51,166 bases of DNA from Mycolicibacterium malmesburyense (lineage in GTDB: Bacteria > Actinomycetota > Actinomycetes > Mycobacteriales > Mycobacteriaceae), in the NCBI RefSeq assembly GCF_001050015.1, contig NZ_CVTB01000261.1:1-51166 (forward strand), read 5' to 3'. Under the pieces are notes generated by a model, which was given only the letters and a program-made list of their open reading frames with translations, was not told the origin of the DNA and made no database searches. The translations under genes and the position numbers were made by a program. Of the stretch, positions 1 through 8,710 are shown piece after piece. Numbering within the stretch: position 1 is the stretch's first letter; the number at the start of each line of letters is the position of its first letter.

Positions 1-193
1 CGCCGACAACTACAGGAACTGGCTTCAAGCCGCTTGACATCAATAGGAGCATCAAATTCTGACCGTCAGACGAGTCGCGACACGGTCTCGCTTTGGCCGC
101 GAACAGGTTTCGCAAGCATGTCTATGGCGCTCAGCGCGGATACGATGGCTCGATTCTGCATTCGAGTGACCTATCCACATTCCGAGGTAACCT
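1..193. other. Window edge, possible 3' end of a truncated gene
   Basis: A frame open from base 2 ends at a stop at 35-37 with the residues ADNYRNWLQAA, which look like a gene tail, and a second frame is open from base 3 to 62. With so few codons neither can be confirmed. Bases 63-180 show no supported gene; a GAGG ribosome site at 184-187 serves the transpeptidase gene. Confidence 0.25.
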
Positions 194-865
194 GTGATAC
201 TGCGAAAAGCGCTGGCATGCCTCGGTATTGCTGTCCTGGCCACCGCGCTGGCCACACCGGCCAACGCGCAGCCCGCCGCGACCGCCATACAGACGACACA
301 GTGGATCGTCGTGGGCGTACCCGCCGCGAACGCCACCTCGGGGACGCTAACCGCTTTCCAGCGGACCGGACAGCAGTGGAAGCCGATCCTCGGGCCCACG
401 CCCGCCAAGGTGGGCGCGCTCGGCGTCGGCGCACCCGCCGATGGTGTGCACCGCACCCCCGTCGGGACGTTCACCTTCGACCAGGCATTCGGCCGGCAGC
501 CGAACCCCGGCACCAAGATGCCGTACTTCCAGGCCACCAACCAGGATTGGTGGGATGAAGATGCGAAATCGCCCACGTACAACACCCATGTCCGATCGCC
601 GCGCAAACCGTCGTCGATCGCGGAGAACCTGTATGACTCCGGCCCCGTTTACGACTACGCCGTCAACATCAGGGTGAACCCGCAGCGCATACCGGGAAAG
701 GTCTCCGGCATCTTCCTCCACGTGACCGACGGCAACCCGACCTGGGGATGCGTCGGCATCGGTCGCGACGAAATGCGCACGTTGCTGACCTGGCTCGACC
801 CCGCCGCAGCGCCGCAGATCACCATCGGTGTCGGCAGCCCGTCCCTGGTGTCCTCCCGGACATGA
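194..865 (+). CDS. Secreted L,D-transpeptidase (YkuD)-like protein
   Basis: The 223-aa product begins with a clear Sec signal peptide: basic start, hydrophobic core, and an Ala-Asn-Ala cleavage site near residue 26. The C-terminal half carries HVTDGNPTWGCVGI, which matches the YkuD catalytic signature of a His, then a Ser/Thr-x-Gly-Cys nucleophile. YkuD enzymes cross-link peptidoglycan stem peptides (3-3 links) or attach proteins outside the membrane. There is no bacterial Ig-like domain as in the main mycobacterial Ldt enzymes, so this is a short, simple member and its real substrate is uncertain. The GTG start follows a GAGG ribosome site at 184-187. Its stop directly abuts the stop of the convergent gene on the other strand. 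Confidence 0.8.
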   Translation: MILRKALACLGIAVLATALATPANAQPAATAIQTTQWIVVGVPAANATSGTLTAFQRTGQQWKPILGPTPAKVGALGVGAPADGVHRTPVGTFTFDQAFGRQPNPGTKMPYFQATNQDWWDEDAKSPTYNTHVRSPRKPSSIAENLYDSGPVYDYAVNIRVNPQRIPGKVSGIFLHVTDGNPTWGCVGIGRDEMRTLLTWLDPAAAPQITIGVGSPSLVSSRT

Positions 866-2125
866 TCAACGGCGCAACGGCGCGGCGGCGTCGAAAGCCG
901 CTGCCTTGCCGTCGGATTGCCACTGCAGCCAGTTCTCCCACCGCTTGAGGTTCCACTGCTGCCACCGGCGGTCCACCGTCGGCGACAATCGCCGCGCGAT
1001 CTCCAACCCGAGTATCACCGGAAATCGACTGAGCAGCAGCATGATTCCCGGCAGCGCGGACGGCAGCCGGTAGCGGCGGCGGTTCCACGGCAGCATGTAG
1101 AGGCCCAGATACCCGGCTTGCAGACGATAGTGATATTCCGCGCGAAGCCGTTCCAACCCCCGGTGCGCCGGCGCTGGCTCGAAAGCCGGGACGAAGGACT
1201 GGACGAGTTCGGTGCCGCTGTCCGCGCTGTCATAGCTACGCGCCGCGTCGCACATGAACAGGATCCGCCAAGCGTCCAAGACCGTCTCGGGAAAGTATCC
1301 GCCGCATCGGACACCGACGAGGTGGCCGCAGTAGCGGTTGAAGTGCAGGACGGCGCGCATCTCGCGCGGTGAAGTGAGGTGCCCGAGAAGGAACAGGCCG
1401 AATGCGGGTGCGACGCTGCCGCCCAACAGCGTCAGCAGCATGGCGGACTGGCTGATCGGCAGCCCCCATCGATCCGCATCCCACTCCGGATGCTTCTTGA
1501 CGCGATCGCGGACGCTGACATGCATGATCCGCACGTGCAGAGAGATGTTGCGGCCCAACGACCCTGGCGTCAGGATGGCACCGGGGCGACAAACCTCTAT
1601 CCACCAGCGCGATGTCTCCAGGTACCGGTGCAGTGCGCGTTGGCCGGCATAACCGCCGGACAGCGAGAGCGGTACCGCCAGCCAGCCCTCGGTGTAGGTG
1701 TCGTTGGTTCCCGCGTTTCCGAGCGCCCCCAACGCGTACGCCCAACGACGCCAGACCGCCGCGCCTTCCTCGATCAGATCGGGCTGGACCCAGTCGGGAA
1801 GCTGCTCGAACTCTTCGAACAGCGCACGCATGGAGTCGGGCGCCTCGGGGACGTTGTCGATGCCTTCCCGCTGCGCCTTCTCGACGAGGTCGCGGGCCTT
1901 CCGAGCGCCGAGGTCACCGTGGTAGGTCTCGGCGACGAAGCGTTCGGCGACGGGGTCGCCCTCGCCGAGGCCTGTGATGAACGCCCGCGCGACGTCGTCG
2001 GACGGAACCAGGTCGACGCCGACCAGTCGCTTCACCGCATCGCGTAGGCGCGCGCGGCGACTGGTCAGCCCTGGATACCGGAAAGCGGATGGATGCCCGG
2101 ACGGGCGGACTCTCGATTCCGGCAT
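866..2125 (-). CDS. MpaB/DUF2236-family oxygenase
   Basis: This product of about 419 aa belongs to the oxygenase MpaB (DUF2236) family, which includes the haem-dependent latex-clearing protein. The family-like central part has an Arg/His-rich helix (HVRIMHVSVR) followed by FNRYCGHLVGV, and I take these histidines as likely metal or haem ligands. No signal peptide is visible, so it is probably cytoplasmic. Mycobacteria usually carry several paralogues of unknown substrate. In-frame ATG codons lie at 2149, 2143 and 2125; 2125 is chosen because only it has a purine-rich AAGG upstream, but the choice is weak. It is divergent from the flavin monooxygenase gene, and the roughly 150-nt gap should hold both promoters. 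Confidence 0.75.
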   Translation of the reverse strand: MPESRVRPSGHPSAFRYPGLTSRRARLRDAVKRLVGVDLVPSDDVARAFITGLGEGDPVAERFVAETYHGDLGARKARDLVEKAQREGIDNVPEAPDSMRALFEEFEQLPDWVQPDLIEEGAAVWRRWAYALGALGNAGTNDTYTEGWLAVPLSLSGGYAGQRALHRYLETSRWWIEVCRPGAILTPGSLGRNISLHVRIMHVSVRDRVKKHPEWDADRWGLPISQSAMLLTLLGGSVAPAFGLFLLGHLTSPREMRAVLHFNRYCGHLVGVRCGGYFPETVLDAWRILFMCDAARSYDSADSGTELVQSFVPAFEPAPAHRGLERLRAEYHYRLQAGYLGLYMLPWNRRRYRLPSALPGIMLLLSRFPVILGLEIARRLSPTVDRRWQQWNLKRWENWLQWQSDGKAAAFDAAAPLRR

Positions 2126-2277
2126 GGCCTTGTCATATCGCATACGCATCGCAGCTGTACAGGGAGCACTTGCTCACCGCATCGGTAGCCATCTTCCGGG
2201 GCCTTGTGTAAGGACCGCCGCAATTGGCTACTTCTTGCCTACATAGGGAGCAGGGAACCGTCGCGCGAGGGGGCATC

Positions 2278-3809
2278 GTGCCTGACGAATCACCGATCCG
2301 GTCGCGATCACAGCACCTCCCTGGCCACACGCGCATCGCCATTGTCGGAAGCGGCTTCTCCGGTCTCGGCGCGGCGGTGAGACTGGACGAAGCCGGACAC
2401 CGTGACTTCATCGTCTTGGAACGTGGGAACGACGTAGGTGGGACGTGGCGCGACAACACTTACCCGGGGGCAGCTTGCGATGTGCCCTCTCACCTGTACT
2501 CGTACTCATTTGCGCTGAATCCGGACTGGACCCGGTCGTTCTCGACACAGCAGGAGATCGAGAAATACATCCGCGGCGTGGCGCACCGCGCCGGCGTTCT
2601 GGATCGGCATGTCTTCGGATGTGAGGTCACCAGAGCCGCCTGGCAGGACGAGCACCATTGCTGGGAGCTCTCGACGACACGCGGAACCATGACCGCCGAT
2701 GTGCTCATCGGCGCGTTCGGCGCCCTGGCCGAGCCGTCTCTGCCCGCCATTCCGGGCATCGAAGACTTCACGGGCGAGCTCTTTCACTCCGCGCAGTGGA
2801 ACCACGAAGCGGATCTGGCCGGTAAACGGGTGGCAGTCATCGGCACCGGGGCCTCGGCGATCCAGATAGTTCCCGCGATCGCTGACTCGGTCGCCCACAT
2901 CGACGTCTACCAGCGCACGGCGCCTTGGTTGCTTCCTCGCTTCGACCGCCCGTTCACCCGCCCCGAACAGTGGGCCTTCCGGAACATCCCGGGAGTACTG
3001 CGACTGGCTCGAGCAGGGATCTACACGGCCCGTGAGGCTCAAGTGGTCGGGCTGGCGAAGAACCCTGCGCTGATGAAACTTTTCGAGCTGATCTCACGCG
3101 TCAAGATCCGCGCAGAGATCCGCGATCCGGAGTTGCGACGCAAGGTGACGCCGAACTTCCGAATCGGATGCAAGCGCATGCTTATCACCAATGACTGGTA
3201 TCCGGCGCTCGACCGCGACGACGTCGATCTCGTCACCGGCGGCATCCGCGAGATCACCGGGAACCGCATCATCACAGAGGACGGCACCGCCCGCGAGGTC
3301 GATGCGATCGTGGTGGCGACCGGATTCCACGTCACCGACTCACCGATGTTCGACATCATCTGCGGTAGCGACGGCCGGAGCCTGAGCCAGACCTTCGCCG
3401 ATAAAGGCATGCGTGCCTACAAGGGCACGACGATCACCGGCTACCCGAATCTGTTCGTCCTCATCGGCCCGAACACCGGACTGGGCCACACGTCGATGGT
3501 GTACATGATCGAATCGCAGCTCAACTATGTCGTCGATGCCGTCACCACCATGACCAACCGCGGCCTGCGCCGCGTTGATGTCCGTCGGGACGTGCTGGAC
3601 GCGTACAACGAGGAACTGCAGCACAAGCTCGCCGGATCGGTGTGGATGACCGGGGGTTGCGCGAGTTGGTATCTCGACGCCCACGCGGCAACAACACCAC
3701 TCTCTGGCCGGACTTCACCTTCCGATTCCGCAGACAGACAAAACGATTCGATCTGGACGCCTACGAAACATCGCACAGGATCCCCGCCGACGCTGTGGGA
3801 GAGCCGTGA
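2278..3809 (+). pseudogene. Flavin-containing (Baeyer-Villiger type) monooxygenase, frameshifted near its 3' end
   Basis: Residues from the GTG at 2278 (after GAGGGGG) read as a class B flavoprotein monooxygenase. There is an FAD Rossmann motif VGSGFSGLG, a Baeyer-Villiger-like fingerprint FTGELFHSAQW, a second dinucleotide motif GTGASA, and a conserved C-terminal WYLDAH. After that His codon (3682-3684) the frame changes: two extra bases at 3685-3686 divert translation into a long unrelated read-through ending at 4308. Removing them restores GNNTTLWPDFTFRF and a stop at 3807-3809, giving about 509 aa, the usual length for MymA-like enzymes. The restored stop overlaps the GTG of the downstream dehydrogenase in a GTGA junction, which supports the restored frame. 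It is either a recent inactivation or a sequencing error. Confidence 0.8.
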
Positions 3810-4651
3810 CGACCTTCGATGGGAAGGTAGCGGTGGTCACCGGCGCGGGCTCAGGTATCGGGCGTGCGTTGGCGATCGGGCTCGCCCGTCGCGGCGCATC
3901 GACGGCGATTTCGGACGTCAACGAGGAGGGCCTGTGCAGCACGGCCGAGAGGATCGGAGCGGTCGGACGAGAACCGCACATTCAGCCGTTGGACGTCAGC
4001 GACCGGCGTGCGGTCGCGGACTATTCGTCGACTGTCGCCGAGCACTACGGCGTCGTCCACCAGCTTTACAACAACGCCGGCATCGCGGGTGGCGCCGCGC
4101 CGCTGCTCGAGAACGATTACGAGACATACGAACAAATCGTCAACATCAACCTCTGGGGCGTCATCAACGGCACGAAGGAGTTCCTGCCGCATCTCATCGC
4201 CTCCGGCGACGGGCACCTCGTGAACATCTCGAGTTTGAACGGCCTTCTCGCTCAAGCGTCGATGTCGGCGTACTGCACGACGAAATTCGCGGTCCGCGGC
4301 TTCACTGAATCTCTTCGTGCGGAGATGCTCACGGAGGGTCACCCGGTACAAGTCACCGTGGTGCACCCCGGGGGCATCGCCACGAATATCGCGACGTCGG
4401 CGCTCGAAGAGGCGGAGCGCGCCGGGCGAGAGATCACTGCGGCGCAGCGGCGGCGAGCGGCGGCGTACAACGAGCGATTGCTCAAGATGTCTCCGGCTCG
4501 CGCCGCCGAGATCATCCTCGGCGGGGTCGCGGCGAATCGCAGCAGAGTGGTCGTCGGTAGGGACGCGAAGGCCGTCGACCTACTGACCCGCCTGCTCCCC
4601 CGAGCACACGCCAAACTCGTGCTCTCCTGGGAGAAAAGGGTTTTCGACTGA
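3806..4651 (+). CDS. Short-chain dehydrogenase/reductase
   Basis: This 281-aa classical SDR has the cofactor motif TGAGSGIG near residues 12-19, the NNAG motif, and a YxxxK catalytic pair (YCTTK). Asp after the second strand (SDVNEEG) suggests a preference for NAD(H). The GTG start overlaps the restored stop of the preceding monooxygenase by four bases, so the two are one operon. The pair resembles the mycobacterial arrangement in which a MymA-type monooxygenase is followed by SadH-like dehydrogenase; an alcohol or ketone relay on a lipid or xenobiotic is inferred. If the monooxygenase is truly broken, reinitiation at this start could be reduced. The stop abuts the stop of the convergent TspO-like gene. 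Confidence 0.9.
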   Translation: MTTFDGKVAVVTGAGSGIGRALAIGLARRGASTAISDVNEEGLCSTAERIGAVGREPHIQPLDVSDRRAVADYSSTVAEHYGVVHQLYNNAGIAGGAAPLLENDYETYEQIVNINLWGVINGTKEFLPHLIASGDGHLVNISSLNGLLAQASMSAYCTTKFAVRGFTESLRAEMLTEGHPVQVTVVHPGGIATNIATSALEEAERAGREITAAQRRRAAAYNERLLKMSPARAAEIILGGVAANRSRVVVGRDAKAVDLLTRLLPRAHAKLVLSWEKRVFD

Positions 4652-5449
4652 TCAGTTGAGCGGCTGGCCGCGCAGCCGTCGGGCGGTGATCGCCATCGAG
4701 AGGCCCACCACCACCGCGCCGGCCAAGGACGCCACCAGAATCGACGTCGTCTCGTGCAGGCGCACCGCGATGCCGATCAGCGCCCAGACGATCACCAGCC
4801 CGTAAGCGATATCGCGATGAAGCACGTTCATCACCACACCCAGTGCGGCCGCCACCGCGATCATGATCACGCCCCAGGTCGGCTCGGACAGCCCGAACCC
4901 GGGCCAACCGGCGTCGTCGAGGGTGATCGTCGCATTGGCGATCGTCGCCACGGAGATCCAGCCCAGATACACCCGGAACGGGATGTGCACCGTCCACCGC
5001 TCGAGCGTCGAGGCCGGCGGGCGGGAGGCCTGCAGGCGGTAGATGACGATCAGGGCGATCAGCAGCACCACCATCAGAAGCATGCTCAGCGGAAACCGGT
5101 TGTGATGCCACGCGAGCAGCCAGCAGCAGTTGGCCGCGGCGGTCAGCACGTACCAGGGTGCGATCGCGCGTGCGGCGCCGCCGTCGGCGCGCCCCCGGAC
5201 CGACGCGATGGCCAAATACACGGTGTAGGCGATCAAGCCGAGGTAGATCACGCTCCAGATCGAGAAAACGTAACCCGCAGGCACGAAGTAGACCTCGTAG
5301 CGCCGGGTGACGTCGCCGGTGGACTGGCCGTTGATCGGGAGTGCGTTCGCCAGGTAGTTGACCACCAGCGTGGCGGCCGTTGCCAGGCCTACGACCGAGG
5401 GCAACAACAACGTTGCCGCCGAACGGTTCTCGACGTTACCCCTTACCAT
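4652..5449 (-). CDS. TspO/MBR-like tryptophan-rich sensory membrane protein
   Basis: The 265-aa product is hydrophobic with about seven predicted membrane segments and a family-like stretch FVPAGYVFSIWSVIYLGLIAY, here spread over two helices. It also has conserved Asn-Trp and Trp-rich turns. It is longer than a classical five-helix TspO (about 160 aa) and fits the longer bacterial group annotated as tryptophan-rich sensory protein. TspO proteins bind porphyrins and other ligands, but the role of the long form is not established. The ATG at 5449 is preferred over longer in-frame starts because AAGGAG lies five bases upstream. It sits 55 nt after the MBL-rhodanese gene on the same strand, so it may be the last gene of the sulfur operon. 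Confidence 0.65.
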   Translation of the reverse strand: MVRGNVENRSAATLLLPSVVGLATAATLVVNYLANALPINGQSTGDVTRRYEVYFVPAGYVFSIWSVIYLGLIAYTVYLAIASVRGRADGGAARAIAPWYVLTAAANCCWLLAWHHNRFPLSMLLMVVLLIALIVIYRLQASRPPASTLERWTVHIPFRVYLGWISVATIANATITLDDAGWPGFGLSEPTWGVIMIAVAAALGVVMNVLHRDIAYGLVIVWALIGIAVRLHETTSILVASLAGAVVVGLSMAITARRLRGQPLN

Positions 5450-5504
5450 GGGTGCTCCTTCTTCAGATGACATGCGGGATACGCCATTCGCCCTACATCG
5501 AATC

Positions 5505-6866
5505 CTAGGACTCATCCGCTGCGGTGAGTCCGAATTCTTTCGCCTTGTCGAAGTCGTCGTCGATCAACACGACGTCGTATCCCGCGCGATCGAGCACCGA
5601 GGCCGCGATCGAGGATCGATATCCCGACGCGCAGTGCACCCATACTGTCGCCGTGGTGGGGACCTCATCGACCCGCCCGGGCAGTTCGTGCAGCGGTATG
5701 TTCAGCGCTCCGGGGATGTGCTCGGACTCGTATTCGTGGCTCTGCCGCACATCGAGCACCGTCATGGCGTCCGTGCGGTCCTTGTTGGTCAGTTCGGCGA
5801 AATCGGCGACCGGGTAGGAACCGAGCGGAACGCCGTCGCGCAGATCGTCGATGTCGCCGGTGGCCGCACCGGTCAGTCGGTCGACGCCGATACGCACCAA
5901 TTCCCGCTTGGCGTCGGCGATTTGGTCCGGTGATTCGCCGATCAACGTCACCGGCGCGCCCCAGTCGTAGAGCCAGCCGAAGTAGCTGACGAACGAGCCG
6001 GACAATTCAAAGCCGAACGCTCCCTGCAGATGTCCGGCGGCGAATGCCGTTCGGTTGCGTAGATCAACCACCCACTCGCCGGCCTCGAGTCGGCGGCGCA
6101 GTTCCTTCGGATCGATCGGCTCGGGTGGCGTCAGGTCGACCGGAGCGGGCCCCTCACTGTTGATGACCCCCATGTGCGCGTAGTACGCGGGGTAGGCCGA
6201 GAGACCGGCGAGTAGTTCATCGACGAAACTCTGCTCGTCCTGGGTGAGTGCCGGATTGGTCTTCCGCTGCTCACCGACGGTCGATTCGTCCCCGGAGGCG
6301 GGGGTGGCCGAACAGAAGCTGCCGAAACCGTGGGTCGGGTAAACCGGGGTGTCGGCGGGCAGGCGGTCGGCGATCTTGCGCACCGAATGGTATTGGGCGT
6401 GGGTGAGCTCCTCGGTGTCCTTCGCACCGATCAGGTCGGTGCGACCGGTGGTGCCGAACAACATCGAGCCACCGGTGAAGACGCCGTGGACCTCGCCGCC
6501 GTCGTCGCGCAGCACATAGCTGATGTGATGGTGGGTGTGGCCCGGGGTGTGCATCGCCTCCAACCGGATGGGTCCGGCGTCGATGGTGTCACCATCAGCG
6601 ACGGCACGGCGCGGATAGTCGACGTCGTCGCCCGCCGGAACCACATACTCGGCCCCGAGCGTGCGCGACAACTCGAGCCCACCGGTGACGTAGTCGTTGT
6701 GCAGGTGCGTTTCCAGAACATGGGTGATGCGAGCCCCGCGCTCGTCGGCAAGGGCGAGTACCCGGTCGATATCGCGCTGCGGATCGACGGCCACGGCCAC
6801 GCCGCCGTGGGTGATCAAGTAGCTCCGGTCACCGAGGCCGGAAGTTTCGATGATCGAGACGTCCAT
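5505..6866 (-). CDS. Metallo-beta-lactamase-fold / double rhodanese fusion, persulfide dioxygenase-like
   Basis: The 453-aa product has an MBL fold at about residues 1-215 and two rhodanese modules at about 250-345 and 355-450. Persulfide dioxygenases oxidise glutathione or low-molecular-weight persulfides to sulfite, and rhodaneses move sulfane sulfur, so the fusion fits sulfide detoxification. The second rhodanese has the loop CASGYRS with an active-site Cys; the first lacks a Cys in the same place and is probably inactive. The metal site is unusual: THLHNDY (H54, H56, D58, Y59) replaces HxHxDH, TPGH keeps H110, and TGGSMLF has Gly133 where ETHE1-type enzymes have the iron-binding Asp. It lies 18 nt after the permease gene. 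Confidence 0.85.
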   Translation of the reverse strand: MDVSIIETSGLGDRSYLITHGGVAVAVDPQRDIDRVLALADERGARITHVLETHLHNDYVTGGLELSRTLGAEYVVPAGDDVDYPRRAVADGDTIDAGPIRLEAMHTPGHTHHHISYVLRDDGGEVHGVFTGGSMLFGTTGRTDLIGAKDTEELTHAQYHSVRKIADRLPADTPVYPTHGFGSFCSATPASGDESTVGEQRKTNPALTQDEQSFVDELLAGLSAYPAYYAHMGVINSEGPAPVDLTPPEPIDPKELRRRLEAGEWVVDLRNRTAFAAGHLQGAFGFELSGSFVSYFGWLYDWGAPVTLIGESPDQIADAKRELVRIGVDRLTGAATGDIDDLRDGVPLGSYPVADFAELTNKDRTDAMTVLDVRQSHEYESEHIPGALNIPLHELPGRVDEVPTTATVWVHCASGYRSSIAASVLDRAGYDVVLIDDDFDKAKEFGLTAADES

Positions 6867-6884
6867 GAGTTACTCCTTCTCAGG

Positions 6885-7658
6885 TCAACGTAAAAAGATC
6901 GTGTCGACGAGCACGAATGCGGCGACGACGAAGACGAGGTAGGCGAACCAGCGCTGGAGACGGTCGGTGTCGACCTTGGTGCCGAAGTAGCCGGCGATGA
7001 ACGATGCGGCCATCGCGGCGACGACGAACGCCCCCGTGACCATCCAGTCGGCACCGAAGCCGTCGAGATGCGAAAGAATCCCGGCCATCGAATTCGCGAC
7101 GATGATCAGCAGCGAGGTGCCGATCGCGGTGGACATCTCCACGCCGAGCACGACCACGAGCGCCGGAATGATGAGGAAGCCGCCGCCGACGCCGAACAGC
7201 CCGGTCAGCAGCCCGACCAGGAGACCGGCTCCGATCGACCGCGGCGCGCAGCGCCGCCAATCGACCTGTCCTGAGCGAACCTCGCAGGCGGTGCCGATGT
7301 TCTCCTGATCGGCCAGCATGCGGATGCCGGCGACCACCATCACGACCGCGAAACCGATCAGCAGCGCGGACTCGGGGAGGTGTCGGCCGATCACACTGCC
7401 GACGATGGTCGCGGGGACGCCGGCGGCGGCGAAGATCGCGGCCATTCGCCACCGGACCTGCTTGGCGCGGATCTTCGGCAGCACACCCACAGCTGAGGCC
7501 GCGGCGACGACGACCAGCGAAATCGGGATCGCCTGTTCGATGCCGAATCCCATCCCGTAGACGAGTGCCGGCACGGCGAGTATCGACCCGCCGCCGCCGA
7601 GCAATCCCAGCAGTACGCCGATCAGCGCACCGAGGCCCAGGCCTGCCGCCAATGCCAT
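6885..7658 (-). CDS. TauE/SafE (TSUP) family sulfite/thiosulfate permease
   Basis: The 257-aa membrane protein shows the internal duplication of the TSUP family: glycine-rich loops GLLGGGGSILAVPAL near the N-terminus and GLFGVGGGFLIIPAL near residue 165 begin the two halves, each followed by several hydrophobic helices. TSUP proteins move sulfite, sulfoacetate, thiosulfate or related anions across the inner membrane. Placement between a Cys-rich small protein and the MBL-rhodanese enzyme, opposite a CsoR-like repressor, points to export of sulfite or uptake of a sulfur oxyanion during persulfide stress. The direction of transport cannot be read from sequence. Confidence 0.88.
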   Translation of the reverse strand: MALAAGLGLGALIGVLLGLLGGGGSILAVPALVYGMGFGIEQAIPISLVVVAAASAVGVLPKIRAKQVRWRMAAIFAAAGVPATIVGSVIGRHLPESALLIGFAVVMVVAGIRMLADQENIGTACEVRSGQVDWRRCAPRSIGAGLLVGLLTGLFGVGGGFLIIPALVVVLGVEMSTAIGTSLLIIVANSMAGILSHLDGFGADWMVTGAFVVAAMAASFIAGYFGTKVDTDRLQRWFAYLVFVVAAFVLVDTIFLR

Positions 7659-7676
7659 GCAAGGTCCCGTACCCGG

Positions 7677-7841
7677 CTACCGGCGCCAGAATCTTCTAGC
7701 GGGGCGGCGCGGGGACTCGGTGACCCGTTCACAACGGCACTGCTGTGCGGTGGGCACCGAACGCATCACCTCGTCAACATGCTGGCCGCAGCCGTCCCAA
7801 GTCGTCTTTCCGCAGGTCGGGCACCGGACCGCGTAACACAT
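7677..7841 (-). CDS. Small Cys-rich zinc-ribbon-like protein (54 aa)
   Basis: A short frame encodes 54 aa starting MCYAVRCPTCGKTTWDGCGQ, with cysteines at 2, 7, 10, 18, 35 and 37 and a basic, Arg-rich tail. CPTCG and the later CRC pair look like a zinc ribbon. The ATG at 7841 has GAGAGGGGG about ten bases upstream, and the stop is 18 nt before the permease start, so it is the first gene of the leftward sulfur operon and lies just downstream of an operator-like palindrome. The function is unknown; a metal- or sulfane-sulfur-binding role is inferred from the cysteines and the location. Confidence 0.7.
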   Translation of the reverse strand: MCYAVRCPTCGKTTWDGCGQHVDEVMRSVPTAQQCRCERVTESPRRPARRFWRR

Positions 7842-7870
7842 GGGCAGAACCCCCTCTCAGGAATCGAGAT

Positions 7871-7886
7871 ATACCCCCATAGGTAT
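7871..7886. promoter_or_regulatory. CsoR-family operator, leftward promoter
   Basis: ATACCCCCATAGGTAT has inverted arms ATACC/GGTAT around a C-rich core, the form of operators bound by CsoR/RcnR/CstR-family tetramers. It lies 30 nt upstream of the start of the 54-aa gene and touches a candidate leftward -10 box (TATATC on the minus strand, 7873-7868). It matches the second site at 7973-7986. Confidence 0.7.
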
Positions 7887-7959
7887 TATCAGCATACCCC
7901 GGCCCGTACCTATTCCGACGCCGGTTCCAGGGGAATCGTCACCTCGGCCGAGGCGTTGA

Positions 7960-8286
<327 letters not shown>

Positions 8287-8311
8287 CCATCGGATCGACA
8301 AAGGAGTCACC

Positions 8312-8710
8312 ATGAGCATCGCCCTCGCCACGAGCCTCAAGACGTCGTTCGACGACGCCGTCGCCCGCACGCGCGAGGCGCTGGCCGAGCAAGGATTCGG
8401 CGTGCTGACCGAGATCGACGTGAAAGCGACCCTGAAGAACAAACTCGACGAGGACATGGAGAACTACCTCATCCTCGGCGCGTGTAATCCGCCCCTGGCG
8501 CACCGTGCGATCGAGGCGCAACGTCAGATCGGTCTACTGCTGCCATGCAACGTCGTGGTGCGCAGCGACCCCGGCGATCCGGAAACGACGCTCGTCGAAG
8601 CGATGAATCCACAGCTGCTCGTCGACGTCACCGACGAACCGGCCCTGAAGCCGATCGCCGAAGAAGTGGGAGACAAGCTTCGAGCAGCGATCGGCGCGCT
8701 TGCCGGTTAG
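8312..8710 (+). CDS. DUF302-domain protein
   Basis: This 132-aa soluble protein is a single DUF302 domain with the characteristic segment ILGACNPPLAHRAIEAQRQIGLLLPCNVVV. The two cysteines in CNPP and LPCN are the notable conserved positions. DUF302 proteins often neighbour sulfur-oxidation and CsoR/CstR genes; their biochemical role is not settled. It starts 25 nt after the repressor with AAAGGAG before the ATG, so the two are co-transcribed. Its TAG stop overlaps the stop of the convergent flavin oxidoreductase by a few bases. Confidence 0.85.
   Translation: MSIALATSLKTSFDDAVARTREALAEQGFGVLTEIDVKATLKNKLDEDMENYLILGACNPPLAHRAIEAQRQIGLLLPCNVVVRSDPGDPETTLVEAMNPQLLVDVTDEPALKPIAEEVGDKLRAAIGALAG

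Noticed and set aside
3810..4308. Read-through of the monooxygenase frame past its normal end.
   Set aside because: It overlaps the well-supported dehydrogenase gene in another frame, has Arg-rich low-quality composition, and results from the 2-nt insertion.
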